Shown: positions 42,419 through 52,047, counted from the stretch's first letter. The stretch is 64,000 nucleotides of DNA from Caballeronia sp. SL2Y3 (GCF_022879575.1 NZ_CP084260.1:62001-126000); one strand, 5' to 3'. Numbers and translations: made by a program. Notes: a model not told the origin generated them from the letters alone.

Positions 42419-44839
42419 TCATGAAGCCAGTGCGACCTCGGCCTTCTGAACCCAGGAAAGCGGGCGAAACGTCAGGCGCATCAATTGCCGAGTCTTTCCG
42501 GCCATTGCAGGCACATAGATGAGTCCGTTCGGCGACATCTCGAACATGCCGGGTTCGCGCTCGGTCATGCCGTCGTAAATGATCTCGCTCCCAGGCGAGA
42601 GCGCGCGCTGACGATCGAACTCAATACGCGTATCCAGCGTATCGGCGGGGAAGGTTGTCGCCGACGCGATCTGCATCCAGCTCATCTCCTTGCCCAGCAT
42701 GAGCGCGACGTCGAAGTCGGAAATGGGCACGACGAGCGAATAGAAGCCGTCGTAAGTCGCGCGCGCGGTCAGCGTCTCGGTCGCGGTTTCGTTGCCGCGC
42801 ACGAAAAGCGCGGGAATTCGCGTCTCGCGGTACGTCGTATCGTCGACGGTGAAGTCCAGACGGTGACGGCGCACGGCCATTAGAAAAATCGCCTGGTCGA
42901 TGCCTGCGTGGCGCATTTCGTACGGATAACCCGGACGAAATCCCTTGCCGATGCTGCGCATATAGAACGGTCCGCGCTGACGAAGCCCTTCGATGCCCGC
43001 GTCGTTATCCGCGACGTTGAATGCGTGAATGGACGCCCCGTTGATCTCGAACACCGTCTCGTTGCCGCCGGCCACTTCGTCGCGGTCCGGGAGATACAGT
43101 AGGCGAGCGAGGCAGATGGCCGCATCGAGGCGTAGTCGTTCAGGCGTCAGGCGGGGAAAGCTGGTGGCCGGCATCGCGGCCATATCCCGGACAAAGCGCA
43201 CGCAAGCATCCTGGATTTCGCCGCTTTGCGCGATTTGCTTCTCGCTTTTCGCGGATTGGTTGAGAAGCGGCGTGCCGTCGTCCTTGAAGTCATACACGCT
43301 GCCGGTTTTGAGCGAGCACATCTGCTCGAAATGGCCAATATGCGCGATCAACATCTCCATCACGTTTTCATCGGCCCAGCGGCTGTCGACGACGCCCGCG
43401 CGATCCGCACGCCAGCCGGGTGTATCCAGAGAAACGAGATAGCGCCCGACGATCTCCACGTCGTAATACTTCTTGAACAGCTTGGCGAGCGAGCGCTGGA
43501 TGGAACCGTAGTAACCCAGGTCCACGATCACGAGCGTGTCGCCGCGCTCCAGTCCGACGGTGCGCTGCAGATGGCGAAAGAGCCGCTGACGAAGCGCCGC
43601 GCTGCGTTCGATGATGAGCTTCACCATGCGCGGTTCCAGCACGAGACGCCGGAACGTCTGCAGCGGATTGGCGGACGCGTTTGCCTCGGCGAGCAGTTTG
43701 CCGGTTTCCTTGGGCGGCAGTTGCAGTTGGTCGGCGCCGAACTTCATCATCTGCGGGTTGATGACCTCTGTGCTCAGATAACGCTCGATGGCCTCGCGGC
43801 TGTCGAAGGTCGAACCGGCGGCGACGAACCGCCCGACGTACGCTTCGTTGCCGATGGGGCCGCCGTGCAGCGCTTCGCATGCCCGATGAATCAGATGCCC
43901 GTCGCGCAGCAGAAACGCGAGCTTGTGCGGTCGGCCACGCGCTTTCAGATCCTCATGCGTGTCCAGCACGAAGCGCGCGAATGCGTGCATGATCGGGCCG
44001 ACCGACCAGTAGCCGATGCGCTCGTTCGTGCTCAAGTCGCGGCCCTGTTGCAGGGAGCGCAGCGCGTGATGCAAGCTCGGCGCGGGCTTCGTCGCGCGGA
44101 TCGACGGAAACAGCACCCGCGCTGCCATCAGTCGCTGTCGGTCCGCTTTGTGCATCTCATCGTCGCGCTGCTGGAAGTGCAGTACGCCGATGCCCATCTG
44201 CTGTGGAACGGCCCAGTCCGCGTACGGGTTGTCGCCGGTATGGAGAATGTCCGACGGCGCGACGCCCAGCCGTTCCGTCACGACATTCCAGAGTCCCGTG
44301 GATTTCGAGACACCGAATTCGGACGAACAGAACACGACGTCGATGAGCGATTCGAGCTCCGGTGCGGTTGAAAAGAGAATGCGGCGCAATTGCGCCTCTG
44401 AGTAATAGGTATCGCTGACGATCGCCGTGCGCAGGCCGCGAGTTTTCGCCTCCCGCAGGAGCCCGAGCACCGGCTCGAAGATGAAGCCGATCTCGATCTC
44501 TTTCTCGACCTCGCGCTCGGCGAGCGCACTCACGGTTGCCTCGTCGGCGTGAGGCGCGGCTTCGGCATAGATCTGTTCGAGCGTCGCCTCGCTCTTGCGG
44601 GTTGCAAAGTAGTTGTTCTTACGCGCTTCGGATTCGGCCATCGTGCGCACGCGGGCGCTCACGCCTTGTTCGACGAAGAGCGGGTCTTCGGCCAGCGCGT
44701 AGTAAACGTCGACCGGTTCCTGTACGGCGCGCCAGAAGAGCGTGTCGAAACAGTCGAAGGTCGCGACCGTATGCGACGGCGCGCGCGCCGACCACGTTTC
44801 GGCCAGCTGATCCGGAAGGACGTTCTTGTCTGCTTGCAT
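42419..44839 (-). CDS. large HAD-type hydrolase-like protein beside fliC
   Basis: Predicted 806-residue protein without signal peptide or membrane segments. The N-terminal ~230 residues are a haloacid-dehalogenase domain: FDCFDTL (motif I, nucleophile Asp29), IVSDTYYS (motif II), a conserved Lys region near GVSKSTG, and HTGDNPYAD (motif IV). This FDxFDT form resembles the COG5610-like HAD proteins found in polysaccharide loci. The remaining ~570 residues contain KLAFLLRDGHLIH, VDLGYYGS and a C-terminal beta-rich part, with no family I can name. Position upstream of fliC on the same strand suggests a link to flagellin or surface glycan modification; that is inference. Confidence 0.75.
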   Translation of the reverse strand: MQADKNVLPDQLAETWSARAPSHTVATFDCFDTLFWRAVQEPVDVYYALAEDPLFVEQGVSARVRTMAESEARKNNYFATRKSEATLEQIYAEAAPHADEATVSALAEREVEKEIEIGFIFEPVLGLLREAKTRGLRTAIVSDTYYSEAQLRRILFSTAPELESLIDVVFCSSEFGVSKSTGLWNVVTERLGVAPSDILHTGDNPYADWAVPQQMGIGVLHFQQRDDEMHKADRQRLMAARVLFPSIRATKPAPSLHHALRSLQQGRDLSTNERIGYWSVGPIMHAFARFVLDTHEDLKARGRPHKLAFLLRDGHLIHRACEALHGGPIGNEAYVGRFVAAGSTFDSREAIERYLSTEVINPQMMKFGADQLQLPPKETGKLLAEANASANPLQTFRRLVLEPRMVKLIIERSAALRQRLFRHLQRTVGLERGDTLVIVDLGYYGSIQRSLAKLFKKYYDVEIVGRYLVSLDTPGWRADRAGVVDSRWADENVMEMLIAHIGHFEQMCSLKTGSVYDFKDDGTPLLNQSAKSEKQIAQSGEIQDACVRFVRDMAAMPATSFPRLTPERLRLDAAICLARLLYLPDRDEVAGGNETVFEINGASIHAFNVADNDAGIEGLRQRGPFYMRSIGKGFRPGYPYEMRHAGIDQAIFLMAVRRHRLDFTVDDTTYRETRIPALFVRGNETATETLTARATYDGFYSLVVPISDFDVALMLGKEMSWMQIASATTFPADTLDTRIEFDRQRALSPGSEIIYDGMTEREPGMFEMSPNGLIYVPAMAGKTRQLMRLTFRPLSWVQKAEVALAS

Positions 44840-45094
44840 GTGATGGACTCCGCAGCCCGCGACGGCGGGCCTGCTTTGATGGTTTTGGTGCGTCGGGCGT
44901 CTGCAGCGGGTCGTTCCTGTCCGCTCGGCATCAGCCTCTGTGATGTGTCGACGATGTTAGATGCTTGCGCCAGAACGAAAGCGCGGAACAAGCCCAGCTT
45001 TGGGCTCCATTTCGGCGCATGAGCGATGCGCGCGGCAGCGTCGCGCAATGTTGCGTATCCTTGCCGAACGTCCTCTACTCCCGCGGAGTACCCC

Positions 45095-46045
45095 ATGCAA
45101 ACTCGCAGCATCGGCACATCGGATCTGAAAGTCGCGCCGCTCGTCTTCGGCGGCAACGTGTTCGGCTGGACGGCGGACGAACGCACGTCGTTCTCCATCC
45201 TCGACGCGTTCGTCGATCACGGCCTCGATTTCATCGACACGGCGGACGTCTATTCCGCGTGGGTCGAAGGACACCACGGCGGCGAATCGGAAACGATCAT
45301 CGGCAAGTGGTTCAAAGAGAGCGGCAAGCGCCACAAGGTCGTGCTCGCGACGAAAGTCGGCATGCTCGGCACGCGCGCCGGGCTTTCGGCGGCGAACATC
45401 GCGGCGGCCGTGGACGATTCGCTGCGGCGTCTGAAGACCGATTACATCGACGTCTACTTCTCGCATCTCGACGACGACAAGACGCCGCTCGACGAAACGC
45501 TCGGCGCCTATCAGAAGCTCATTCAGGCGGGCAAGGTGCGGGTGATCGGCGCGTCGAACTACACCGGCGCGCGGCTGGAAGAAGCGCTGAAAGTGGCGAA
45601 GGAGTCGTCGCTGCCGGCCTATCAAATCCTGCAGCCGGAGTACAACCTCTACGACCGCGAAGGCTACGAGACGGACCTCGAACCCGTCGCCGAGGCGCAC
45701 AAGATCGCGGTCGTCACGTATTTCAGCCTGGCAAGCGGCTTTCTGTCCGGCAAGTACCGCTCCAAGGAAGACATGCAGGGCAAGGCGCGCGGCTCGCGCG
45801 TCGAGAAGTATCTGAACGAGCGCGGCCTTAGGATTCTCGATGCGCTCGACGAAGCCGCGAAGCGCCACGACACCACGCCGGCGACCATCGCGCTCGCGTG
45901 GATCATCGCGCGGCCGAGCGTGACCGCGCCGATTGCGAGCGCCACGTCCGTGCAGCAACTGGAGAGCCTCGCGGCGGCCACGCGCCTCAAGCTCGATCCG
46001 GAGGAAGTGGCGGAACTGGACGAAGCCAGCGCCTGGCAGAAATAA
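45095..46045 (+). CDS. aldo/keto reductase
   Basis: Predicted 316-residue NADPH-dependent TIM-barrel reductase. The tetrad is visible as Asp and Tyr in FIDTADVYSAW, Lys in ATKVGM, and His in FSHLDDD. ASNYTG and QPEYNLYDRE follow, and the cofactor site IASATSVQQLE is near the C-terminus. ATG at 45095 has GGAG upstream; the longer frame starting near 45026 lacks support. Monocistronic; natural substrate unknown. Confidence 0.93.
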   Translation: MQTRSIGTSDLKVAPLVFGGNVFGWTADERTSFSILDAFVDHGLDFIDTADVYSAWVEGHHGGESETIIGKWFKESGKRHKVVLATKVGMLGTRAGLSAANIAAAVDDSLRRLKTDYIDVYFSHLDDDKTPLDETLGAYQKLIQAGKVRVIGASNYTGARLEEALKVAKESSLPAYQILQPEYNLYDREGYETDLEPVAEAHKIAVVTYFSLASGFLSGKYRSKEDMQGKARGSRVEKYLNERGLRILDALDEAAKRHDTTPATIALAWIIARPSVTAPIASATSVQQLESLAAATRLKLDPEEVAELDEASAWQK

Positions 46046-46422
46046 ATCTGTTGCATCAACGAGTTGCCGTGCTTCGAAGAGTTGGCACAGGCGCGGTGTT
46101 CTGGTAACATCGCGCCCGAATCGAGAAATGTGCCCGATTTTTCGGCCGATTTTTGCGCCGCTCCGCTGAAAATGACAACGTCAAAACGTTAATCGCCAGC
46201 GGAGAACGGCGCCGAAAGTGTGCGTTCAGGCGGTCCTTTCGTGCGCACATGCCGCTTTGCGGCTGAATCCCAACTCTCTCTTTTCCGGCCTCCGTGGCCG
46301 CTTTGCTCGTGTCCGCTGCGCCTTTTTGCGCCTTCTTACGCCCGGCGGACGATCGGAGTGCCGGCGCGCGGCGGGTTTTTCCGTTGCGCACTTAGAAATA
46401 CGTTTAGCAAATCAGGATTGTC
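46046..46422. other. long leader/promoter region of rpsU
   Basis: A 377-nt gap that must include the rpsU promoter. It holds an AACGTCAAAACGTT symmetric sequence at about 46177-46190 and AT-rich stretches. No gene and no clear intrinsic terminator for the aldo/keto reductase gene is visible. Confidence 0.45.
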
Positions 46423-46635
46423 ATGACCACTATTGTCCTCAAAGAAAACGAGCCGTTCGATGTCGCGATTCGGCGTTTCCGCCGCACCATCGAAAAGAAT
46501 GGCCTGATCGCAGAACTGCGCGAGCGCCAGTCCTACGAAAAGCCGACCACCGAGCGCAAGCGCAAGAAGGCCGCGGCCGTTGCCCGCCTGCGCAAGCGCC
46601 TGCGTAGCCAGATGCTGCCGAAGAAGATGCACTAA
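46423..46635 (+). CDS. rpsU: 30S ribosomal protein bS21
   Basis: Predicted 70-residue small-subunit protein. It begins with [17 protein letters not shown] and has the highly basic [20 protein letters not shown] tail, diagnostic of bS21, which assists initiation near the 16S 3' end. Burkholderiales often carry several rpsU copies; only one lies here. It is monocistronic and followed by a strong terminator. Confidence 0.98.
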   Translation: MTTIVLKENEPFDVAIRRFRRTIEKNGLIAELRERQSYEKPTTERKRKKAAAVARLRKRLRSQMLPKKMH

Positions 46636-46680
46636 AGCGTCTTTACGCCGGGCCGGTTTCTTTTCGGTCCGCGAAGGCAA

Positions 46681-46720
46681 AACGGCGGTGCGACCCGTGA
46701 GGGCGCACCGCCGTTTTTTA
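46681..46720 (+). terminator. intrinsic terminator of rpsU, probably bidirectional
   Basis: AACGGCGGTGCG and CGCACCGCCGTT form a 12-bp stem followed by TTTT. On the minus strand the stem is followed by TTTT as well, so it may also terminate the convergent unknown gene at 46747. Confidence 0.9.
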
Positions 46721-46746
46721 TTGCGGATTTTTCTTGCGGTTTCTGC

Positions 46747-47106
46747 TCAGGCGAACGCGTGCCGCTTAGCGAGTGCGCCCAGCAAGTGCGGCCACTCGTC
46801 GACGCTGGCGTCGTCGTGAATCTGCTCCAGTTCGATCAGAAGGTCGATGATGACCGGATCGTAGGCATTCACATTCGACGCATACAGCGCGCGCAGCAGC
46901 TTGCCGTCGTGCGCGTGCCGGTAGTACGAGATACCGACGCCTTCGAGCTCCGCTTCGTAGACATCGTCACGCACCAGCGATCCGATCGCGCACTTGCGGC
47001 CGTACGCGCCTCTCAGGCGGCACGACCCGTTGTCATCTTCCGAGACGGCGCGCTGCGCCAGCAAATGCGCGCTCACGCGATGAAAGATCTCGTTCGAACT
47101 CAACAT
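46747..47106 (-). CDS. conserved hypothetical protein, tandem paralogue 2
   Basis: A 119-residue soluble protein. It shares a layout with its upstream neighbour (47138-47563): an N-terminal EIF helix, GAYGRKCAIGSLVRDDVY aligned with a CPVGSLIKPRDY stretch, EGVGISYY aligned with EGVPIRYI, and a C-terminal helical part. The CxxGSL core resembles small proteins seen in phages and bacterial genomes with no known function. The start at 47106 was chosen by that alignment; TTG at 47121 is an alternative. It lies 31 nt after its paralogue, so they are likely co-transcribed. Confidence 0.72.
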   Translation of the reverse strand: MLSSNEIFHRVSAHLLAQRAVSEDDNGSCRLRGAYGRKCAIGSLVRDDVYEAELEGVGISYYRHAHDGKLLRALYASNVNAYDPVIIDLLIELEQIHDDASVDEWPHLLGALAKRHAFA

Positions 47107-47137
47107 CGTGACAGGGCTCAATACCGCACCCGCACCG

Positions 47138-47563
47138 TTACGCAGCCGTTTTCAGAAGCTCGGCCGACAGACCGAACTGCCGCGCGATCGACGTGAGACG
47201 CTCGCGCCATTCCCATTTGCCGAACACGTCGTGCACGTTCTGCAGGCAAGAGAGCAGTTCGACAGTGGTCGGATCGAAGACGTTGATGCGCGCGCGCAGC
47301 AGAGCGCGTTTGAGCGCCGCGACGCCGACATCCATGTACGCCGGCACCGACTCGGGCGATTTCCCGATATAGCGGATCGGCACGCCTTCCATTGCCGTCA
47401 CGTAGTCGCGCGGCTTGATGAGACTGCCGACCGGGCAGCCGCCGCAGTAACCGCGATAAGCGCCGCCCCCATGAGGCAGCAAAGCGGCTTGTCCCTGCGA
47501 GAAGAGATGCTGCACCGCGTTGTCAAAAATCTCCTGATGCGTCAGGAAGTTCAGGCTTTTCAT
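47138..47563 (-). CDS. conserved hypothetical protein, tandem paralogue 1
   Basis: A 141-residue soluble protein, paralogue of 46747-47106. It begins MKSLNFLTHQEIFDNAVQH and has YCGGCPVGSLIKPRDYVTAM with three nearby cysteines or glycine turns, then EGVPIRYIG. The start at 47563 has a strong GGGGAG. The two proteins have diverged well beyond recent duplication but keep order and spacing of motifs. Function unknown; no toxin or phage genes adjoin them. Confidence 0.78.
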   Translation of the reverse strand: MKSLNFLTHQEIFDNAVQHLFSQGQAALLPHGGGAYRGYCGGCPVGSLIKPRDYVTAMEGVPIRYIGKSPESVPAYMDVGVAALKRALLRARINVFDPTTVELLSCLQNVHDVFGKWEWRERLTSIARQFGLSAELLKTAA

Positions 47564-47987
47564 GATCTTTCTCCCCTGCGCCCCTGCGCAGCGGCCATGC
47601 GTTGAGTTTCGAGCAACCTGCACTGCGGCGTCGGACGGCGCGCACGCCGACCGGCTACTGCTTCGAGCACGTTGTTTTTCCCGGCCTAGGGACACGCGTT
47701 TTCCCGTGTCCGTGTACTCGCGGCGGATCTCTCCACTCAGTGAACGATCCGCACACCGTCAGTTATAACGGCACGGCTCGGTAAAAAGGTGCGGTAGCGC
47801 ACGCGAGAACGCCATTTTTACACGACACGGACGTTCGTGCAGTGCGGCAGAATCATGGCCCGCGCTTGTCGCGGCGCGGCTTGCGGCATGCTTCACCGCA
47901 AAAAAACGCGTGCGATGAGGACTTTCCCTAATGAGCGCTCTTTTGCGGGAAGAACGTTGCCAAAAAGCAAAAAGCGCCTTCATCGGA
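47564..47987. other. gap between tag and the paralogous pair
   Basis: A 424-nt stretch. It should hold the promoter of the paralogous pair and the end of the tag transcript. On the minus strand a CTTCA/TGAAG hairpin near 47977-47997 followed by GCGCTTTTTGCTTTTT could terminate tag. A 74-codon reverse frame at 47759-47983 overlaps that signal and does not look coding. Confidence 0.4.
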
Positions 47988-48599
47988 TCAAGCTGAAGGT
48001 GTCGTTTTTTCCGGCGATTTGCGCTTTGTCTTAGGCTTGACGCGCGAGATACAGCCCACGGCGTGATCGTTCACCATGCCCGTCGCCTGCATGAAGGCGT
48101 AGCAGATGGTCGTGCCGACGAACTTGCAGCCGTACTGCTTCAGCGCTCGGCTCAGGGCATCGGACTCGGCGGTCGAGGCGGGCGTCGGATTGTTCGCGTC
48201 GCGCGGCGTGTCGATAGGCGCACCGTTCACGAACGACCACGCGAAGTCCGCGAAGGAGCCATGCTCGGCCTGGATGCGCTGAACCGCTTGCGCATTGATG
48301 ACGGCGGACGCGATCTTCGCCCGGTTGCGAACCACGCGCGCATCGCCGACGATCCGCTCGATGTCCGCGTCCGTGAAGCGCGCGACCTTATCGATGTCGA
48401 ACCCCGCGAACAACGCGCGATAACCCTCGCGCTTGTTGAGAATCGTCGACCACGAAAGACCGGCCTGCGCGCCTTCGAGCACCAGCATTTCGAAGAGATG
48501 ACGGTCGTCGCGGGACGGGACGCCCCATTCGGTGTCGTGGTAATGCGCCATGGCGTCGGTGGTGGCCCAGGCGCAGCGTGTCGGTTCGGTGGCTGCCAT
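47988..48599 (-). CDS. tag: DNA-3-methyladenine glycosylase I
   Basis: Predicted 203-residue helix-hairpin-helix repair glycosylase removing 3-methyladenine. The zinc-snap residues are visible: Cys and His in RCAWATTDAMAHYHDTEWG, and NDHAVGCIS near residue 178. EMLVLEGAQAGLSW contains the conserved base-recognition Glu and Trp. The start at 48599 follows CGAGGA. A C-terminal Lys-rich tail is a little longer than in E. coli Tag. Confidence 0.96.
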   Translation of the reverse strand: MAATEPTRCAWATTDAMAHYHDTEWGVPSRDDRHLFEMLVLEGAQAGLSWSTILNKREGYRALFAGFDIDKVARFTDADIERIVGDARVVRNRAKIASAVINAQAVQRIQAEHGSFADFAWSFVNGAPIDTPRDANNPTPASTAESDALSRALKQYGCKFVGTTICYAFMQATGMVNDHAVGCISRVKPKTKRKSPEKTTPSA

Positions 48600-48705
48600 T
48601 GCAAATCCTCGTTTCGGTCGCGCCAGCATAGCCGAACGCGATTGCCGCGCCACTCTGCCATTCGGCTAATTGGCGCGCGCCGCTCTCGCCGCTATGCTTG
48701 CGGCC

Positions 48706-49632
48706 ATGAACACTTCCACGAATTCCGGATTCAACGGCTTCCTGCTCGGCATCGACGGCGGCGGAAGCGGCACGCGCGTGATTCTCGCCAACGCGCATGG
48801 CGTCGAACTCGCGCGCGCGAACGGCGGTCCTTCGGGTCTCGCGCTGGGCGTCGGAGAGGCGTGGCGTTCCATCGGCGATGCGTGCAAACGTGCTTTCGAT
48901 GCAGCCGGCCTCGCCTTCGACTGGCGCGCCTGTTCGCTCGGCTGCGGCCTCGCGGGCGTCAACAACGCGGACTGGCTCGCGGCTTTTTTGAGCATGGCGC
49001 CGCCGGTCCTCGCGTTGAGCGTGGAAAGCGACGCGTACACGACAGTCCTCGGCGCGCACGGCGGCGGACCGGGCGTGATCGTGGCGCTCGGCACGGGCAG
49101 CATCGCGGCGTCGCTGGACGAGGAGGGCGTCTGCCGCATTGCGGGCGGATACGGCTTTCCGAGCGGCGACGAAGCGAGCGGCGCGTGGCTCGGCCTGCGC
49201 GCGGTGGTTCACCTTCAGCGCGTGCTGGACGGGCGAGTCCCGGCCGATGACTGGTCCCGCGCGCTCTTGCAGCTCACTGGCGCGACGGATCGCGACAGCC
49301 TCGTCGTGTGGCTGTGCGCATCGAACCAGACCGCGTACGCCACGCTCGCGCCGAGCGTGTTCGAATACCGCGAGCATCCGTCGGCGGCGCAGTTGCTGGA
49401 GCAGGCGGGGCGCGAGATCGAGTTGCTCGTCGCGGCGCTGGATCGGGATGGCGAACTGCCTGTCGCGCTGTGCGGCGGACTGGCCGCGCCATATGAGCCT
49501 TTCGTGCCGATATCGTTGCGCGAGCGCCTGCGCCGACCCCGCGCGGATTCGGTCGCGGGCGCCCTCGAACTGGCGCGGCGCGCGGTGGCGCCGGGCGGCG
49601 CGGCGGGGCGGCCCGGGAAAGAGCCGCGATAG
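48706..49632 (+). CDS. BadF/BcrA-type ATPase, N-acetylglucosamine kinase-like
   Basis: Predicted 308-residue sugar kinase of the actin/hexokinase fold. The phosphate-1 motif LLGIDGGGSGTRVILAN is near the N-terminus; VALGTGSIA and GGYGFPSGDEASGAWLG are typical of the GlcNAc/glucosamine kinase group within the BadF family. Candidate starts are ATG at 48694 and 48706; the second was chosen since it sits just before conserved sequence, though neither has a strong ribosome-binding site. A HAD phosphatase gene follows 44 nt later, possibly in one transcript. Confidence 0.85.
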   Translation: MNTSTNSGFNGFLLGIDGGGSGTRVILANAHGVELARANGGPSGLALGVGEAWRSIGDACKRAFDAAGLAFDWRACSLGCGLAGVNNADWLAAFLSMAPPVLALSVESDAYTTVLGAHGGGPGVIVALGTGSIAASLDEEGVCRIAGGYGFPSGDEASGAWLGLRAVVHLQRVLDGRVPADDWSRALLQLTGATDRDSLVVWLCASNQTAYATLAPSVFEYREHPSAAQLLEQAGREIELLVAALDRDGELPVALCGGLAAPYEPFVPISLRERLRRPRADSVAGALELARRAVAPGGAAGRPGKEPR

Positions 49633-49676
49633 AATAGTCAGCTTCGCGGGCGTTTTTCCGCTCAAACAGGGCAGCC

Positions 49677-50504
49677 ATGTATTCGGTCATCGCAACTGAT
49701 CTCGACGGGACGCTTCTCAACAGCGATCACCAGCTCGACCCGTTCACCGCAGAGACGCTGCGCGCGCTGGCATCGCGCGGCGTGCCGGTCATCATCGCCA
49801 CGGGGCGGCATTATCGCGATGTGGCCGGCATCCGCGATCTGCTGGGCATCGACGCGTACCTGATCACGTCCAACGGCGCGCGCGTGCATGCGCCCGGCGA
49901 CGAGCGCATCTACTCGCGGGATCTCGCGCCTGCTGCTGTGCGACGCCTCGTGCAGGCGGATGTCGCGGGCGCGCATGGCCGCGTGATCGTCAACCTGTTC
50001 GCCGACGATGCGTGGCTCATCGACCGTCACGCGCCCGAACTGCTCGTCTTTCATCAGGACTCCGGCTTCAAGTACGAAGTCATGGACTTGCGCGAGCATG
50101 ACGGCGAGAACATCGCGAAGGTGCTGTACATCGGCGAGCCGGCGGACCTGAAGCACGTCGCCGCTAATCTGGAGAGCGAATTCGGCGATGCCTTGTATGT
50201 CACGTATTCGCTGCCGGACTGCCTGGAAGTGATGACGTCCGATGTGTCGAAGGGCCGCGCGCTGCGTTACGTGCTGGAGCGGCTGGATATGGATCCCGCG
50301 CAATGCGTCGCGTTCGGCGACAACATGAACGACATCGACTTGCTGGAAACGGCCGGCCATCCGTTCATGGTGAACAACGCGAATCCGGACCTGATCACGC
50401 GTCTGCCGCATGTGCCGCGCATCGGCAACAACTTCGAGGCGGGCGTCGCGCATCATCTGCGGAAGCTGTTCGATCTGCGCGACGACATCGCGTCGCCGCG
50501 CTGA
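49677..50504 (+). CDS. Cof-type HAD-IIB phosphatase
   Basis: Predicted 275-residue sugar-phosphate phosphatase of the Cof group. Motif I is ATDLDGTLLNSD, motif II IIATGRHY, motif III DVSKGRAL with Lys, and motif IV VAFGDNMNDIDLL, all intact. The type IIB cap lies in the middle. It probably shares a transcript with the sugar kinase upstream. Substrate is not predictable; the family is often promiscuous. Confidence 0.93.
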   Translation: MYSVIATDLDGTLLNSDHQLDPFTAETLRALASRGVPVIIATGRHYRDVAGIRDLLGIDAYLITSNGARVHAPGDERIYSRDLAPAAVRRLVQADVAGAHGRVIVNLFADDAWLIDRHAPELLVFHQDSGFKYEVMDLREHDGENIAKVLYIGEPADLKHVAANLESEFGDALYVTYSLPDCLEVMTSDVSKGRALRYVLERLDMDPAQCVAFGDNMNDIDLLETAGHPFMVNNANPDLITRLPHVPRIGNNFEAGVAHHLRKLFDLRDDIASPR

Positions 50505-50542
50505 CTCTCTCACGCGCTTAACCAACGCGCCCGGCGTTCTGG

Positions 50543-50827
50543 TTAGCCGCGGCGGCCCCAGTCGTGCGAACGGTCGTGGTCCCAACCGGCGCGATTCCAG
50601 CGCCCGTTGTCGTGACCGTAGTCACGATGCCAGCGCGGTTCGTCATGACGCCAGTACGGCGCGCGATAGTGCGGCGCGGCAGGCCTCGCATACACGGGCG
50701 CCGGAGCGGCATAAGCAGGCGCGCCGAGCGACACGCCGACGTGAAGATCGGTATGGGCCTGAGCCGCTCCCACTGCACCGATGACAAGGCCGGTCGCGAC
50801 GAGCAATTGAGTGACGATGCGCTTCAT
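50543..50827 (-). CDS. small exported His/Arg/Trp-rich protein
   Basis: A 94-residue precursor. The signal peptide (MKRIVTQLLVATGLVIGAVG, cleavage near AQA|HTD) is clear and the start at 50827 has AGGAGAAA. The mature part is Pro/Ala-rich, then has many His, Trp, Arg and Asp residues (YWRHDEPRWHRDYGHD). Similar small exported proteins are common in Burkholderiales without known role. Metal binding is a guess from the His content. Confidence 0.75.
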   Translation of the reverse strand: MKRIVTQLLVATGLVIGAVGAAQAHTDLHVGVSLGAPAYAAPAPVYARPAAPHYRAPYWRHDEPRWHRDYGHDNGRWNRAGWDHDRSHDWGRRG

Positions 50828-51082
50828 TGTGTTTCTCCTGGAAGGCGACGTGTGTCGCATGAGTCCAATGTAAGCGCCGGCCGTCTTACACGCTTCGACG
50901 ACTTGTTACCGGGTGCAAGCGGGGCGTAAGCGCTCTTGCATGTCAGTGAGATACGCGCGAGCCTTATCCGGCGGGGCTTTGGGCTTCGAAGCGCACACTC
51001 GCCGACAAAATCATAAGCATGCTGCGTAATTCGCGATTACAACTGTCGCGCGGTTTTAATCCGCACGCGCGAAGCGCAAAAC

Positions 51083-51107
51083 AAAACGGGCGCCGAAGCG
51101 CCCGTTT
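51083..51107 (-). terminator. intrinsic terminator of aqpZ
   Basis: On the minus strand AAACGGGCGC-TTCG-GCGCCCGTTT followed by TGTTTTG, 20 nt past the aqpZ stop. The UUCG tetraloop makes this a very stable stem. Confidence 0.9.
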
Positions 51108-51127
51108 CACATGACCGACCCCGCGAC

Positions 51128-51856
51128 TTACTGCGCGACAGCGCCGACTTTGCGTGCTTCCGAATTCGAAGCCAGCAGCGGATACAACACGCCCGCGACG
51201 ATAGCGCCCGCGATAGGCGCGATCCAGAACAGCCACAACTGATCCAGCGCCCAGCCGCCGACGAAGAACGCCGGGCCGGTGGAACGCGCCGGGTTCACGG
51301 ACGTGTTCGTGACCGGAATCGAAATCAGATGGATGAGCGTCAGGCACAGGCCGATGGCGATCGGCGCGAAGCCCTTCGGCGCGCGATCGTCGGTTGCGCC
51401 GAGAATCACGAACAGGAAGAAGAACGTCATCAGGAATTCGCAGACGAGCGCCGCGAACAGGGCGTAGTGCCCCGGCGAGTGCTCGCCGAAGCCGTTCGCG
51501 GCGAAACCGCTGCCGACCAGATCGAAGTTGGGCATGCCGGTGGCGATCAGCTTGAGCGCCAATGCGCCGAGCGTTGCGCCGACCACCTGCGCCACGATGT
51601 ACGGCCCGAGGTCGCGCACGGGAAAGCGTCCCGCGACGGCCAGTCCGACGCTCACCGCCGGGTTCAGATGGCAACCGGACACGTGGCCGATGGCGTAGGC
51701 CATGGTGAGCACGGTCAGTCCGAATGCGAGCGAAACGCCCACGAACCCGATGCCCGTATGCGGGAAGCCTGCGGCCAACACGGCGCTTCCGCAGCCGCCC
51801 AGCACAAGCCAGAAAGTACCGAAAACTTCAGCGCCGAGACGCTTCGACAAATGCAT
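51128..51856 (-). CDS. aqpZ: aquaporin Z
   Basis: Predicted 242-residue water channel with six membrane helices. The two NPA boxes are at residues 65-67 ([10 protein letters not shown]) and 188-190 ([10 protein letters not shown]). Narrow-filter residues His176 and Arg191 fit water selectivity rather than glycerol transport. The N-terminus ([20 protein letters not shown]) is typical of AqpZ. Monocistronic. Confidence 0.97.
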   Translation of the reverse strand: MHLSKRLGAEVFGTFWLVLGGCGSAVLAAGFPHTGIGFVGVSLAFGLTVLTMAYAIGHVSGCHLNPAVSVGLAVAGRFPVRDLGPYIVAQVVGATLGALALKLIATGMPNFDLVGSGFAANGFGEHSPGHYALFAALVCEFLMTFFFLFVILGATDDRAPKGFAPIAIGLCLTLIHLISIPVTNTSVNPARSTGPAFFVGGWALDQLWLFWIAPIAGAIVAGVLYPLLASNSEARKVGAVAQ

Positions 51857-52047
51857 GATCTTGCCTTCGTGAAATGTGAGAGACCTTTGATTTGACGCAA
51901 GAAAGCCTATTGCCCTTGCCGAGCGCAGTTTAAGGGCGGCTCTTTTTACGGACTGTCAAAATTGGTCGATTCACGGGCAATTCACGCTCGACGCAGAGAT
52001 CTTCGGATTCCTCCTTGTTCGAAGCAGACCGCGTCAGCGGCCAGGCG

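Noticed and set aside
47759..47983. 74-codon reverse frame downstream of tag
   Set aside because: It begins within the likely tag terminator, has no clear ribosome-binding site and shows no recognisable features.
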